A DNA stretch of 64,000 nucleotides from Blastococcus sp. VKM Ac-2987. Lineage in GTDB: Bacteria > Actinomycetota > Actinomycetes > Mycobacteriales > Geodermatophilaceae. The position numbers and the translations under genes were made by a program. Below the pieces are notes generated by a model. The model was not told the DNA's origin, did no database searches, and saw only the letters and a program-made list of their open reading frames with translations. Below, in pieces: positions 25,456-34,096 of this stretch. The stretch lies in the NCBI RefSeq assembly GCF_026967805.1, contig NZ_JAPVBG010000001.1, positions 759,143-823,142 of the forward strand, given 5' to 3'. Numbering within the stretch: the stretch's first letter is position 1; each line of letters begins with the position of its first letter.

Positions 25456-26602
25456 GCGCCATGCCGGCCTCGCGCAGCAGCGCGCCGCCGACGATGACCC
25501 GCTGGACCTCGCTGGTGCCCTCGTACAGGCGGAAGAGGCGGGCGTCGCGGTAGAAGCGCTCCACCGGCGTCGTCCGCAGGTAACCCATGCCGCCGTGCAC
25601 CTGCACGGCCTTGTCCACGGCGCGGCCGACCATCTCGGTGCAGAACAGCTTGGCCGACGACGGGCCGACGGAGGTGTCCTCGCCGGAGTCGTACCGGGCG
25701 GCGACGTCGCGCACCATGCTGCGGCCGGCGAGCAGTTCGGCGTGCATGTCGGCGAGCATCGCCTGCACCAGCTGGAAGCGGCCGATCGGCGACCCGCCCT
25801 GCTTGGCGGTGGCGGCGTAGGCGACCGACTCGTCGAGCACCCGCTGGGCCATGCCGACGCAGAGCGCGGCGATGTGCAGGCGACCGCGGGAGAGGACGGT
25901 GAGGGCCTTGGCGTACCCCCGGCCCTCCTCGCCGACCAGCGCCTCGGCGGGCACCCGCACGTCGTCGAAGTAGACCTCGCTGGTCCAGGCACCGGCCTGG
26001 CCCATCTTCTTGTCGCGCGGGCCGACGGTGACGCCCGGCGTCGTCGTCTCGACGACGAAGCTGGAGATGCCGCGGCCGCCCTTCTGCTCCGGGTCGGTGC
26101 GGGCGAAGACGACGAACAGGTCGGCGATCGGCGCGTTGGTGATGTAGCGCTTGCTGCCGTTGATGACCCATTCGTCGCCGTCGCGGCGGGCGGACGTCCG
26201 CAGCGCGGAGGGGTCCGAACCGGCCTCGGCCTCGGTCAGGGCGAAGGAGCCGATCAGCTTCCCGGCGGAGAGCCCCGGCAGGTACTTCTTCTTCTGCTCG
26301 TCGTTGCCGAACCGGGCGATCACCTGCCCGGAGATGCCGTTGTTGGTGCCGAACAGGGAGCGGAACGCCGGCGTGGTGTAGCCGAACTCCATGGCGAGCT
26401 CGACGTCCTCGCTCATGGTGACGCCGAGGCCACCGTGCTCCTCGGGCAGCGCGTAGCCGAACAGGCCCATCTCGGCGGCCTGCGCGCGCAGGTCGTCGGG
26501 GATGCGGTCCTCGTCCTCGATCTGCTCCTCGCGGGGCACGACCGATTCACGGATCAGCTGACGAACGGCGGTCTTGACCTGGCGGAAGTCCTCGGCGTCC
26601 AC
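25448..26602 (-). CDS. Acyl-CoA dehydrogenase
   Basis: FAD enzyme introducing the first double bond of an acyl-CoA; 384 residues, the standard length. FALTEAEAGSDPSALRTSA and INGSKRYITNAPIAD are the two family signatures in the middle domain. The C-terminal helical domain has MGYLRTTPVERFYRDARL and YEGTSEVQRVIVG, where the Glu of YEGTSE is the catalytic base position of most members. GTG start at 26602. It shares an overlap with the downstream thioesterase. Substrate chain type cannot be read. Confidence 0.93.
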   Translation of the reverse strand: MDAEDFRQVKTAVRQLIRESVVPREEQIEDEDRIPDDLRAQAAEMGLFGYALPEEHGGLGVTMSEDVELAMEFGYTTPAFRSLFGTNNGISGQVIARFGNDEQKKKYLPGLSAGKLIGSFALTEAEAGSDPSALRTSARRDGDEWVINGSKRYITNAPIADLFVVFARTDPEQKGGRGISSFVVETTTPGVTVGPRDKKMGQAGAWTSEVYFDDVRVPAEALVGEEGRGYAKALTVLSRGRLHIAALCVGMAQRVLDESVAYAATAKQGGSPIGRFQLVQAMLADMHAELLAGRSMVRDVAARYDSGEDTSVGPSSAKLFCTEMVGRAVDKAVQVHGGMGYLRTTPVERFYRDARLFRLYEGTSEVQRVIVGGALLREAGMARG

Positions 26603-26661
26603 GGAGCCATGGTGACGCCTCACCGAGCGACATGTGGCGCCGGGTCCCCCGCCGCCGACCC

Positions 26662-26720
26662 GGCATAGGAGGCTTTGCCTGCGCCCGAAGCCTCCGGACG
26701 CGGGCAAAGCTTCCTATGCC
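26662..26720. terminator. Large imperfect hairpin between aldo/keto reductase and acyl-CoA dehydrogenase genes
   Basis: Arms at 26662-26683 and 26699-26720 match in 20 of 22 positions around a 15-nt loop. An inner alternative pairs GGAGGCTT (26668-26675) with AAGCCTCC (26687-26694), so two exclusive folds are possible. It lies 19 bp past the stop of the leftward aldo/keto reductase gene and may end its transcript, but its size and AT content also fit a repeated intergenic element. Confidence 0.55.
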
Positions 26721-26738
26721 TCTGCCTCGCCGGGCGGG

Positions 26739-27593
26739 TCAGGCCAGCGCGTCGAGGCGGGTCATGTCCTCGTCGGAGAGCGTCAGCTTCGCCGCGCCGA
26801 GGTTCTCGGTGAGGTGGTCGACGGACTTCGTGCCCGGGATGGGCAGGATGACCGGCGACTTCTGCAGCAGCCAGGCCAGGGCCACCTGCGACGGCGTGGC
26901 GCCCAGCTCGCGGGCGATGGCGGCGACCGGGCTGTCCGGCGCGGCGAGGTCACCGGTGGCGATGGGGAACCACGGGATGAACGCGATGCCCTCCGCGGCG
27001 GCGTAGTCGAGCACGTCCTGGCTCTGCCGGTTGGTCAGGTTGTAGAGGTTCTGCACGCTGACGACGTCGACGATCTCGCGGGCGGCCTCCAGCTCGTCGA
27101 CCGACACCTCCGAGACACCGATGTGCCGCACCTTGCCCTGGTCCTGCAGCTCCTTGAAGGCGCCGAGCTGGTCGGCCAGCGGCACCTGGGGGTCGATGCG
27201 GTGCAGCTGGATGAGGTCGATGCGGTCGACCTTCAGGTTCCGCAGCGACAGCTCGACCTGCTGGGTGAGGTACTCCGGCCGGCCGCACGGCGGCCACACG
27301 CCGGGGCCGGTGCGGGTCAGGCCGGCCTTGGTGGCGATGACCAGGCCGTCGGGGTACGGGAAGGCGGCCTCGGCGATGATCTGCTCGCTGACCTGCGGGC
27401 CGTAGGAGTCGGCGGTGTCGATGAAGTCGACGCCCTGCTCGATCGCGGCGCGCACGACGGCGAGGGCACCAGGACGGTCGACCGGCTCGCCCCAGACCCC
27501 GGGCCCGGTGATCTGCATGGCGCCGTAGCCGAGCCGGTGGACGGGGAGGTCCCCGCCGATGGAGAAGATGTCGGTGCTCTGCGCGGTGGTCAT
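26739..27593 (-). CDS. Aldo/keto reductase
   Basis: NADPH-dependent carbonyl reductase, 284 residues, (beta/alpha)8 barrel. The tetrad is complete: Asp59 and Tyr64 in DTADSYG, Lys89 in ATKAG, His131 in [16 protein letters not shown] and [15 protein letters not shown] (cofactor-binding) are further family segments. ATG start at 27593. A related enzyme at 60339 has lost the His. Substrate not predictable. Confidence 0.92.
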   Translation of the reverse strand: MTTAQSTDIFSIGGDLPVHRLGYGAMQITGPGVWGEPVDRPGALAVVRAAIEQGVDFIDTADSYGPQVSEQIIAEAAFPYPDGLVIATKAGLTRTGPGVWPPCGRPEYLTQQVELSLRNLKVDRIDLIQLHRIDPQVPLADQLGAFKELQDQGKVRHIGVSEVSVDELEAAREIVDVVSVQNLYNLTNRQSQDVLDYAAAEGIAFIPWFPIATGDLAAPDSPVAAIARELGATPSQVALAWLLQKSPVILPIPGTKSVDHLTENLGAAKLTLSDEDMTRLDALA

Positions 27594-27650
27594 GTCCGGG
27601 CCAGCACGCCGGGCCGCGCCGCTGTTCCCGGCAGCGTGTTCGATGGGCCC

Positions 27651-28232
27651 ATGGGCGAGATCGTGGTGCTGCGGCACGGGCAGACGGAGTGGAGCCGGAG
27701 CGGTCAGCACACGGGGTCCACCGATCTCCCGCTGCTGGCCGACGGCGAGCAGCAGGCCCGCGCGCTCCGCACGGTCCTCGGCGGGCGGACGTTCGCCGAG
27801 GTCCGGGTCAGCCCCCTGCTGCGGGCCCGCCGCACGGCCGACCTCGCCGGGCTCGGGTCCACCGCCGTCGACCCGGACCTGGTGGAGCTCGACTACGGCG
27901 GCTACGAGGGACGCACCACGGCCGAGATCAGCGCGGAGCTCGGGCGGGAGTGGTCGATCTGGCGGGACGGCACGGCCACCGCGGCGGTACCCGGGGAGAC
28001 GCTGGACGACGTCGGCCGGCGGGTGGACCGGGTGCTGGACCGCGCCCGCGCCCGGCTCGACGACGGCGACGTCGCCCTGGTGGCGCACGGGCACGTGCTG
28101 CGGGTGCTCACCGCGAGGTGGCTCGGCCTGGCTCCCGAGGCCGGTGCGCTGTTCGCCCTGCCCGCCGGGCACTACGGCATCCTCGGCCACGAGCACGGCC
28201 GCCCGGTGCTCACCGGGTGGGCCCTCGGCTGA
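27651..28232 (+). CDS. Histidine phosphatase family protein
   Basis: A 193-residue phosphoglycerate-mutase-like phosphatase. [11 protein letters not shown] near the N-terminus carries the phosphohistidine; [14 protein letters not shown] provides an Arg, [14 protein letters not shown] a Glu, and [10 protein letters not shown] the second His. Length and motifs match CobC/GpmB-type phosphatases. The substrate might be a sugar phosphate, a nucleotide or alpha-ribazole phosphate. Divergent from the aldo/keto reductase gene by 57 bp. Confidence 0.9.
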   Translation: MGEIVVLRHGQTEWSRSGQHTGSTDLPLLADGEQQARALRTVLGGRTFAEVRVSPLLRARRTADLAGLGSTAVDPDLVELDYGGYEGRTTAEISAELGREWSIWRDGTATAAVPGETLDDVGRRVDRVLDRARARLDDGDVALVAHGHVLRVLTARWLGLAPEAGALFALPAGHYGILGHEHGRPVLTGWALG

Positions 28233-28251
28233 CCCCGCGGCGGCGAGGGCG

Positions 28252-29349
28252 CTAGACCGGCTGCCAGCGGCTCTCGGGCTCCTCCACCGGCGCCTCGGGC
28301 CGGACCGGCCGGCCGAACAGCCAGCCCTGGCCCATGTCGGCGCCGAGCGCGGTGACCTCCTCCGCGAGCTGCTCGGTCTCGATGCCCTCCGCGACGACGA
28401 CGGCGCCGAGCTGGTGGGCCAGGTCGGTGACCGCCTTGAGCACGGTGCGGGCGCCGTCGTCGGGCAGCTCCTGCACCAGCTCCTTGTCCAGCTTCACGAC
28501 ATCGGGGCGGACGGCGGCCAGCAGCGACAGGCTCGACCAGCCGGCGCCGACGTCGTCCAGCGCCACCCGCCAGCCCAGCGAGCGGTAGTGCTCCAGCACC
28601 GACACCAGGTGCCCGCGGTCGGCGATCGCGTGCGACTCCACCACCTCGAAGACCAGCTGGCGCGGGTCGATGCCCGTCTCGTGGGCGACCCGCTCGGTGC
28701 TGGCCAGGCACACCTGCGGCCGGTAGATCGAGGTCGGGTTGAAGTTGATGAACAGGTCGTCGTCGCCCAGCCACGGCATCGAACCGGTGATGGCCGCCTC
28801 CCGGCCGATCCGGTCGAGGCGGTGCAGCCAGCCCGCGGACTCGGCCACGAAGAACAGGTCGCCACCACCGACCTCGCGGCCGTCGACCAGCCCCCGCAGG
28901 AGCGCCTCGTGGGCGACGGCGGAGCGGTCGGCCAGCGACACGATCGGCTGGTAGACCGACCAGAACTCGGCGTCGGCGAGGACGCCGACCTCGACGGTGA
29001 CCCCGCGCCGGGCCAGTTCGACGGCCAGGGTCGGCGCGGTGAGCAGGCGGGCGGTGAACGCTGGATCGTCGGCCGGCGGGTCGGTGACCACCCGCACCGC
29101 CTCGGTCTCGGCAGCGGTCAGCTCACGGGCCAGCCGCTGGAACAGCCGCTCGAGCCCGGGGCCGCCGCGGTCGTCGGCGACGTCGACCAGCTGGGGCGCG
29201 GAGTGGACGGCCAGGCCGAGGGCCTTGGCCGTCCGGGCGACGTGCGGCAGGACGTGCCCGATCGAGGTGGCCAGCAGCGCCCGGCTCGCCCGGCCGGGCA
29301 CCTCCCAGTTCTGGCGGCATCCGCAGACACCACCGCAGATGGTTCCCAC
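28252..29349 (-). CDS. EAL-domain cyclic-di-GMP phosphodiesterase
   Basis: A 365-residue protein. Residues about 120-345 form the EAL domain: [34 protein letters not shown] and AEGIETEQ retain the metal and c-di-GMP ligands, so it should be active. The first 115 residues form a sensory region that begins with a cysteine cluster (CGGVCGC), which could bind metal or a Fe-S/heme group. Start uncertain: the GTG at 29349 includes the cysteines, but a later start is possible. It diverges from a TetR gene. Confidence 0.85.
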   Translation of the reverse strand: MGTICGGVCGCRQNWEVPGRASRALLATSIGHVLPHVARTAKALGLAVHSAPQLVDVADDRGGPGLERLFQRLARELTAAETEAVRVVTDPPADDPAFTARLLTAPTLAVELARRGVTVEVGVLADAEFWSVYQPIVSLADRSAVAHEALLRGLVDGREVGGGDLFFVAESAGWLHRLDRIGREAAITGSMPWLGDDDLFINFNPTSIYRPQVCLASTERVAHETGIDPRQLVFEVVESHAIADRGHLVSVLEHYRSLGWRVALDDVGAGWSSLSLLAAVRPDVVKLDKELVQELPDDGARTVLKAVTDLAHQLGAVVVAEGIETEQLAEEVTALGADMGQGWLFGRPVRPEAPVEEPESRWQPV

Positions 29350-29461
29350 GGATGCCAGGGTGACCTACCGGCAGTGACGCACGGGACAGGCGCGCGGCGG
29401 TATCGGAACCACTTCCGGGGGTACCGCGGGGGACACTCAGCATCTTCACAACTTGACTGTC

Positions 29462-29467
29462 TAAGGT
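29462..29467 (+). promoter_or_regulatory. Candidate -10 element of the TetR gene, leaderless
   Basis: TAAGGT ends six bases before ATG 29474 in a short AT-richer stretch. No ribosome site is present, so a leaderless transcript is likely. The same stretch is a plausible operator for autoregulation. Confidence 0.4.
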
Positions 29468-29473
29468 TTGCCC

Positions 29474-30088
29474 ATGGCCGCTCTCCCCACCGCCGACGTC
29501 GCCCGTCCCAGCCGCGGCGGCCGGCCGCGCGACCCCAGCCGGGACGGCGTCATCCGCGCCGCGATCCTCCGGTTGCTGGCCGACGTGGGCTACGGCGCGC
29601 TCACCATGGACGCGGTCGCGGCGGAGGCCGGGGTCGGCAAGGCGACGATCTACCGGCGGTGGCGCACCAAGCAGGACCTGGTCGTCGACACCATCTCCGA
29701 CCTCAACCGCGACGAGGCGCACAGCCCTGACACCGGCTCCCTCGAGGGCGACCTGCGGGAGATCATGCACGCGCTGGTCGGCGTGGTGAACGGCCCGACC
29801 GGCGCGGCCACCCTGTCGCTGCTGTCCACCGTGCCGCGCCACCCGGCGCTGGCCGAGGCCTTCAAGAACGGCCCGCTGGCGGTCTGGCAGCAGTCGTTCG
29901 AGCAGGTGTGGACCAACGCCGAGGCGCGCGGCGAGGTGCGACCGGAGTTCCGGACCTCGGTGGCCGCCGAGACGATCAGCGCCCTGCTCGTCCAGCGCTG
30001 GCTGCTCACCGGCCGCACCGTGGACGTCGCCTACGCCGACGAGGTGCTGGACACCGTCGTGCTGCCGCTGGTGCGCGACCAGGCCTGA
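29474..30088 (+). CDS. TetR-family transcriptional regulator
   Basis: A 204-residue repressor type. The helix-turn-helix is in residues about 30-65: ALTMDAVAAEAGVGKATIYRRW, shortened here to GVGKATIYRRW as its recognition helix. The C-terminal half (VVNGPTGAATLSLLS, FRTSVAAETISALL) resembles TetR_C_16-like ligand domains. An in-frame TTG exists two codons earlier; the ATG is preferred. Its target may be itself or the divergent EAL gene. Confidence 0.9.
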   Translation: MAALPTADVARPSRGGRPRDPSRDGVIRAAILRLLADVGYGALTMDAVAAEAGVGKATIYRRWRTKQDLVVDTISDLNRDEAHSPDTGSLEGDLREIMHALVGVVNGPTGAATLSLLSTVPRHPALAEAFKNGPLAVWQQSFEQVWTNAEARGEVRPEFRTSVAAETISALLVQRWLLTGRTVDVAYADEVLDTVVLPLVRDQA

Positions 30089-30095
30089 GCTCCCG

Positions 30096-30584
30096 TCACC
30101 AGCCGAGCGTGCCGGGCCCGCCCTTGACGGGCCCGGCGACCTCGTCGGTGATCCACCCGCCGTAGAAGCCGCCCGGCTGCGGCCGCACCTGCTCACCGTC
30201 GACGAGCGCCCGGTCCACCTTCCCCGGGTAGAACGCGACGGCCGAGCGCAGGTGCTCGTACTCCGGCGCCGGGTCCTCGTAGGACCAGCCCACCCCGGGG
30301 TACCGGCGACCGTCGACGACGACGTCCCAGTAGGTGGCCGCGCCCTTCCACTCGCACACCGAGCTGCCGGCGGCGCGCACCAGCACGCCGTCGGCGACGT
30401 CCTCGCGCGGGACGTAGTACACCGGCGGGTGGCTGGTCTCGCAGACCCGCACCGCCCGCCGGGTGTCGGCGAGCACGCGTCCGCCGAGCTCGACGACGAC
30501 GTGCCGCCCCGTCACCTCGGCCGAGGGCGGCCGGGGGTAGTCCCAGACCGACTCCTGGCCGGGTCCGACCGGGTCGCGGCGCAC
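30096..30584 (-). CDS. DUF427 family protein
   Basis: A 162-residue protein of the DUF427 fold: VVVELGGRVLADTRRAVRV, SHPPVYYVPREDV, CEWKGAATYWDV and AFYPGKVDRALVDGE are all family signatures. The function is not established; structures show a small beta barrel. The C-terminal tail (PQPGGFYGGWITDEVAGPVKG) is typical of the actinobacterial members. It starts four bases after the DUF3618 gene's stop, so the two are cotranscribed. Confidence 0.9.
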   Translation of the reverse strand: MRRDPVGPGQESVWDYPRPPSAEVTGRHVVVELGGRVLADTRRAVRVCETSHPPVYYVPREDVADGVLVRAAGSSVCEWKGAATYWDVVVDGRRYPGVGWSYEDPAPEYEHLRSAVAFYPGKVDRALVDGEQVRPQPGGFYGGWITDEVAGPVKGGPGTLGW

Positions 30585-30588
30585 CGGA

Positions 30589-30885
30589 TCAGTCGTTGCG
30601 GCGCCGGGCCTTCCGGACCACGACCGCGTTGGGGTGCCGGACCTTCTGGACCACGACCTTGTTGCGGTGCCGGACCTTCTGGACCACGACCAGCGTGACC
30701 AGCAGGCCGACGGCGCCCATGGTGGCCTGGCCCGCCGGGGTCTGCAGGAAGCGCTGCACGGCGTCCCTGCCCTGCGCCTTCAGGCGCGTCGGGCTGCTCC
30801 GGTAGGCGATCTGGTCCAGGGTGGCGGCCAGCGACTCGCGGGCCGAATCGATCTCGAGCTGGATCTGTCGTGGGTCGCGGGGCAC
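30589..30885 (-). CDS. DUF3618 family small membrane protein
   Basis: A 98-residue protein. The DUF3618 signature is RQIQLEIDSARESLAATLDQI in the first 28 residues, followed by AYRSSPTRLKAQG and a single membrane helix around 58-70 (MGAVGLLVTLVVV). The family often occurs beside phage-holin-like envelope proteins and is of unknown role. The C-terminus is unusual: an 11-residue motif, VVVQKVRHRNK, occurs three times and is encoded by a 33-bp tandem repeat. Such a strongly basic repeated tail would face the cytosol or nucleic acid. Confidence 0.85.
   Translation of the reverse strand: MPRDPRQIQLEIDSARESLAATLDQIAYRSSPTRLKAQGRDAVQRFLQTPAGQATMGAVGLLVTLVVVQKVRHRNKVVVQKVRHPNAVVVRKARRRND
30595..30693 (+). 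repeat. Three tandem copies of a 33-bp unit
   Basis: Units at 30595-30627, 30628-30660 and 30661-30693, in frame with and inside the 3' end of the DUF3618 gene. Copies two and three differ at only a few positions. Copy number could change by slippage without breaking the frame. Confidence 0.85.
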
Positions 30886-30957
30886 GGCGACAGCCTGCCA
30901 GACGCGGCGCAGGTCAGCGCGGTCACCGTCGTCGGGGGCGCCCGACCGGGGTGCTCC

Positions 30958-30963
30958 TACACT
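30958..30963 (+). promoter_or_regulatory. Candidate -10 element of tRNA-Leu
   Basis: TACACT lies 10 bases before the tRNA 5' end, the spacing expected for a short precursor. No clear -35 was seen. Confidence 0.35.
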
Positions 30964-30973
30964 CCGGAGCCAC

Positions 30974-31053
30974 GCGGGAGTGGTGTAACGGCAGCCACGC
31001 CAGACTTAGGATCTGGTGCCTTCGGGCGTGGGGGTTCGAGTCCCCCCTCCCGC
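30974..31053 (+). tRNA. tRNA-Leu (anticodon UAG)
   Basis: The acceptor arms GCGGGAG (30974-30980) and CTCCCGC pair fully; A follows as discriminator. The anticodon stem CCAGA/TCTGG encloses the loop CTTAGGA, giving anticodon TAG, which reads CUA/CUN leucine codons. The long variable arm TGCCTTCGGGCGT is characteristic of tRNA-Leu, and GGTTCGAGTCC is the T loop. CCA is not encoded. Confidence 0.95.
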
Positions 31054-31121
31054 ACGATCCGACCGCACCCGACCGGGTGACGACGGAGGCGGTGACGGCG
31101 GCCTCCTCGCAGGATGCCGGT

Positions 31122-31640
31122 GTGGACGAGTGGATGCTGCGTGCGCCCTGGTGGAAGCTCGCCGTCGCGATGGGGCTGCTCCTGGCGCCCTTCGCCGTGC
31201 TGCTGTTCCGCCTGACCGGCGACCACAGCTGGCCGGCCGCCGCCCTCATGGGGGTCGCCGGAACGGTCGTCTGCGCCCCGGTGCTCGGGTTCCTGACGGC
31301 GACCACGATCCAGGACTCGACGGCGGGCGCCGGGCAGCTGCCCGAGCACGAGCGGGCCGTCGTGGAGCGGGCGGCCCGCCGGGGCCCCGCGCCGGAGGAC
31401 GCCGGTCAGCGGGAAGCCGCGCTGCGCCTCGTCGAGGACCGGCTGCTCGGGCTCCGCGCCACCCGGACGCGCGCGCTCACGTCCGCCGCCGTCCTGCTGG
31501 TCGTCAGCGGCTTCCTCGCCGTCGCGCGGTCGCCCTGGTGGTGGCTCGCCGCCGCGGCCTGCGCGGCGCTCCTCGTCGTCGTGCTCGCCGCACCCGCACG
31601 TCTGGCGCGGCGGGCCGAGCTCCTCCGTGCGGGCGACTGA
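31122..31640 (+). CDS. Hypothetical membrane protein
   Basis: A 172-residue protein with four predicted membrane helices in two pairs (around 13-35 and 38-60, then around 117-135 and 140-157) separated by an Arg/Glu-rich soluble loop of about 55 residues. The GTG at 31122 has AGGAT eight bases upstream; earlier GTGs at 31077 and 31092 are possible, the first being very close to the tRNA end. No family recognised. Confidence 0.6.
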   Translation: MDEWMLRAPWWKLAVAMGLLLAPFAVLLFRLTGDHSWPAAALMGVAGTVVCAPVLGFLTATTIQDSTAGAGQLPEHERAVVERAARRGPAPEDAGQREAALRLVEDRLLGLRATRTRALTSAAVLLVVSGFLAVARSPWWWLAAAACAALLVVVLAAPARLARRAELLRAGD

Positions 31641-31663
31641 CTCCGGCTCTCCGGCACGGACCC

Positions 31664-32281
31664 TCAGAACGCGCTGACCAGCAGCCCCAGACTCAGGCCG
31701 GCCATGACGACGGCGATGGCGGCGTCGAGGACCCGCCAGGCGGCCGGGCGCGCGAACAGCGGGCGGAGCAGGCGCGCGCCGTAGCCGAGCGCGCCGAACC
31801 ACAGCAGGCTGCCGACGACGGCGCCCGCCGCGAACCACCACCGGCCCGCGCCGTGGCTGTCGGCCACCGACCCCAGCAGGAGCACGGTGTCCAGGTACAC
31901 GTGCGGGTTGAGCCAGGTCAGCGCCACGCAGGTCAGCACGGTGGCCAGCAGGCCGTTCCGGGTGCCGCCGGCGTCCACGGCGATCGAGGTCGGACGCAGG
32001 GCCCGGCCGGCCGCGAGGGCGGCGTAGCCGAGCAGGAAGGCGGCGCCGCCCAGCCGGATGGCGGTGATCGCGTCGGGCACTCGCGCGCTGAGCCACGAGT
32101 TGCCGGCCACCCCGGCGAGGATGAGGACGGCGTCCGACACCGCGCACACCGCCACGACCACGGTCACGTGCTCGACGCGCAGCCCCTGCCGCAGCACGAA
32201 GGCGTTCTGGGCGCCGATGGCCACGATCAGCGAGAGCCCCATCCCCAGCCCGGCCAGCGCGGCCAGCAGTCCCGTCGTCAC
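31664..32281 (-). CDS. lysE: LysE/ArgO-type basic amino acid exporter
   Basis: Exports excess lysine and/or arginine. The 205-residue, six-helix protein has the family signature GAQNAFVLRQG near residue 25 and LTWLNPHVYLDTVLLLGS near 125. Divergent from its presumed LysR-type activator, the same arrangement as lysE/lysG in Corynebacterium glutamicum. GTG start with no ribosome site and a -10-like hexamer eight bases upstream, so the mRNA is probably leaderless. Confidence 0.93.
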   Translation of the reverse strand: MTTGLLAALAGLGMGLSLIVAIGAQNAFVLRQGLRVEHVTVVVAVCAVSDAVLILAGVAGNSWLSARVPDAITAIRLGGAAFLLGYAALAAGRALRPTSIAVDAGGTRNGLLATVLTCVALTWLNPHVYLDTVLLLGSVADSHGAGRWWFAAGAVVGSLLWFGALGYGARLLRPLFARPAAWRVLDAAIAVVMAGLSLGLLVSAF

Positions 32282-32289
32282 GGAGGCCT

Positions 32290-32318
32290 ACGCTAGGAGC
32301 GGTCCCCGCAACAGTCCA
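32290..32318 (-). promoter_or_regulatory. Candidate lysE promoter
   Basis: On the minus strand TGGACT (32313-32318) and TAGCGT (32290-32295) are 17 bp apart; the start codon is eight bases further on. The regulator's binding site would overlap the -35 region. Confidence 0.45.
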
Positions 32319-32340
32319 TCTCATCTTTCTCATGCCGGGT

Positions 32341-32346
32341 TAGCGT
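32341..32346 (+). promoter_or_regulatory. Candidate -10 element of lysG, leaderless
   Basis: TAGCGT ends six bases before the ATG at 32353, the mirror image of the lysE arrangement. No -35 match and no ribosome site. Confidence 0.4.
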
Positions 32347-32352
32347 TGCTTC

Positions 32353-33273
32353 ATGGACGTCGACCTCGGGCAGCTCCGCACACTCGTCGCGGTCATCGAC
32401 GAGGGCTCGCTCGAGGGCGCCGCGCGACGGCTGCACGTCACCCCGTCCGCGATCTCGCAGCGCCTGCGCGCCCTGGAGGTGGCCACCGGCCGGGTCCTGG
32501 TGCAGCGCGGGCGGCCGGCCACCGTCACCACCGCCGGGGAGCCGGTGCTGCGGCTCGCCCGCCAGGTGGGGATGCTCGTCGACGACACCGGCCGCAACCT
32601 GGAGGCCGCCTCACCCGGCCGGCCGCCGGTCGTGCCGATCGCGGTCAACGCGGACTCGCTGGCCACCTGGGTCCTGCCGGCGCTGGCCCCGCTGGCCGGG
32701 GAGCTGCGCTTCGACCTGCACAGCTCCGACCAGACGCACACCAGTGCGCTGCTCCGGGCGGGCACCGTGATGGGTGCGGTCACCTCCGACGCCGAGCCGG
32801 TCGCCGGCTGCCGGGTGACGCCGCTCGGCCGGATGCGCTACCTGCCCTGCGCCGCACCGGGGTTCGTGGAGCGCTGGTTCCCGGACGGCCCCGATGCCGC
32901 AGCGCTGCAGCGGGCGCCCGTGGTGGTTTTCGACCGCCGCGACGACCTCCAGCACGCCTACCTGCACCGGCACCTGGCGGCGGCCGACCCGCCCCTCCAC
33001 TACGTCCCCTCGTCGGCGGACTTCCTCACCGCCGTCGCGCTCGGTTTCGGTTGGGGACTGCTGCCCGAGCTCCAGCTGGCGGACCGCCGCCCCGCACTCC
33101 CGGACCGGCGCGACGGCGCGGTCGTCCCGTTCGACCCGGCCGGCGCGGTCGACGTCCTGCTGTACTGGCAGCAGTGGCGGCTGGAGTCCGGACCGCTGGA
33201 CCGGGTCGCCCGTGGGCTCGTCGACGCCGCGCACGCCCGGCTGCGCCGCTGGGACGGTACGGACGCCGGCTAA
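32353..33273 (+). CDS. lysG: LysR-family regulator of amino acid export (LysG/ArgP)
   Basis: A 306-residue LysR protein. The N-terminal helix-turn-helix is SLEGAARRLHVTPSAISQRL (residues about 17-36), followed by the linker helix and an effector domain with VVPIAVNADSLATWVLPAL, a typical ArgP/LysG segment. It should activate lysE when intracellular lysine or arginine rises. It ends overlapping by three bases with a convergent hypothetical gene. Confidence 0.92.
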   Translation: MDVDLGQLRTLVAVIDEGSLEGAARRLHVTPSAISQRLRALEVATGRVLVQRGRPATVTTAGEPVLRLARQVGMLVDDTGRNLEAASPGRPPVVPIAVNADSLATWVLPALAPLAGELRFDLHSSDQTHTSALLRAGTVMGAVTSDAEPVAGCRVTPLGRMRYLPCAAPGFVERWFPDGPDAAALQRAPVVVFDRRDDLQHAYLHRHLAAADPPLHYVPSSADFLTAVALGFGWGLLPELQLADRRPALPDRRDGAVVPFDPAGAVDVLLYWQQWRLESGPLDRVARGLVDAAHARLRRWDGTDAG

Positions 33274-34079
33274 CGGCTCGGCGCCGCGACGTGCTCCGCC
33301 AGCCGGGTGAACCAGCGCGCCAGGTAGGGGCTCTGCCCCCGGGCCAGCGCCCGACGGATGCCGTCCTCGACGAACTCCGCCGTCCAGTGGCCCCGGCGGA
33401 CGAGCTCGGGGATCACGAAGTCGGCCATCCGGCGGCCCGGGCGCTCGCGTTCGTCGCGCTGGGCGAGGGACGCTCCGCGGATGCCGTCCACGTCGAAGAT
33501 CCGGCGCAGCGTGACCTCGACGAGGCACGGCCGGGCCTCGAGGTAGCGGAGCAGGTCCGGCCCGTCCTGGGCACGCGGCACCGAGGTGATCAGGTAGAGG
33601 ACGGCGCCGTCGTCGACCGGGGCGGGGATCAGCCCCTCGTGCGCCCAGTCGAAAGGCGCATCCAGGCCGCCGATGCGGTCCCACGCCTTCGGGTTGCGCC
33701 GGAACCTGGCGAACCACTCGCGCGCGAAGGCGTCCAGCTGCCCGGGGAACAACGCCTTCGGCAGGTCGGCCGAGTCCGGCGGGATCAGCGGGGCGTAGGT
33801 CACCGCCTGCTCCACCGCCGAGCAGCCGAGGACCGCGGCCGCGGCCGCGGAGTGGTGCCCGGCGCGGAGCTCGCCGGCCCACTCCCCCGCCGGCGCCCGC
33901 TCGCCGATCGCCCGGCTGCCCACCAGCCGGTCGTGCCGCCGTACCGGCGCACGCAGCCGCCGGCGCCGGTCCGCGGGCAGCGCCAGGAGCGCCCGGACGG
34001 CGTCGTCCCGCCGTCCCTCGCGCAGCGCGGCCCACAGCAGCGCCTCGGCCGGCTCGTCCACGACCACCTCCGCACGCAT
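33270..34079 (-). CDS. Hypothetical protein
   Basis: A 269-residue soluble protein, mostly helical by composition. WAALREGRRDDAVRALLALP near the start looks like a helical repeat; WFARFRRNPKAWDRIGGLDAPFDWAHEGLIP and DFVIPELVRRGHWTAEFVEDGIRRAL are distinctive. No catalytic motif is apparent and I cannot assign a family. ATG start. The next gene to the right (34165) is in the same direction with 85 bp between, containing a short tandem repeat. Confidence 0.6.
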   Translation of the reverse strand: MRAEVVVDEPAEALLWAALREGRRDDAVRALLALPADRRRRLRAPVRRHDRLVGSRAIGERAPAGEWAGELRAGHHSAAAAAVLGCSAVEQAVTYAPLIPPDSADLPKALFPGQLDAFAREWFARFRRNPKAWDRIGGLDAPFDWAHEGLIPAPVDDGAVLYLITSVPRAQDGPDLLRYLEARPCLVEVTLRRIFDVDGIRGASLAQRDERERPGRRMADFVIPELVRRGHWTAEFVEDGIRRALARGQSPYLARWFTRLAEHVAAPSR

Positions 34080-34096
34080 CGGACGGCGTCCGGACG

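Noticed and set aside
30974-31053. Attachment site for an integrated element at tRNA-Leu
   Set aside because: No integrase nearby and no repeated copy of the tRNA 3' end was noticed downstream.
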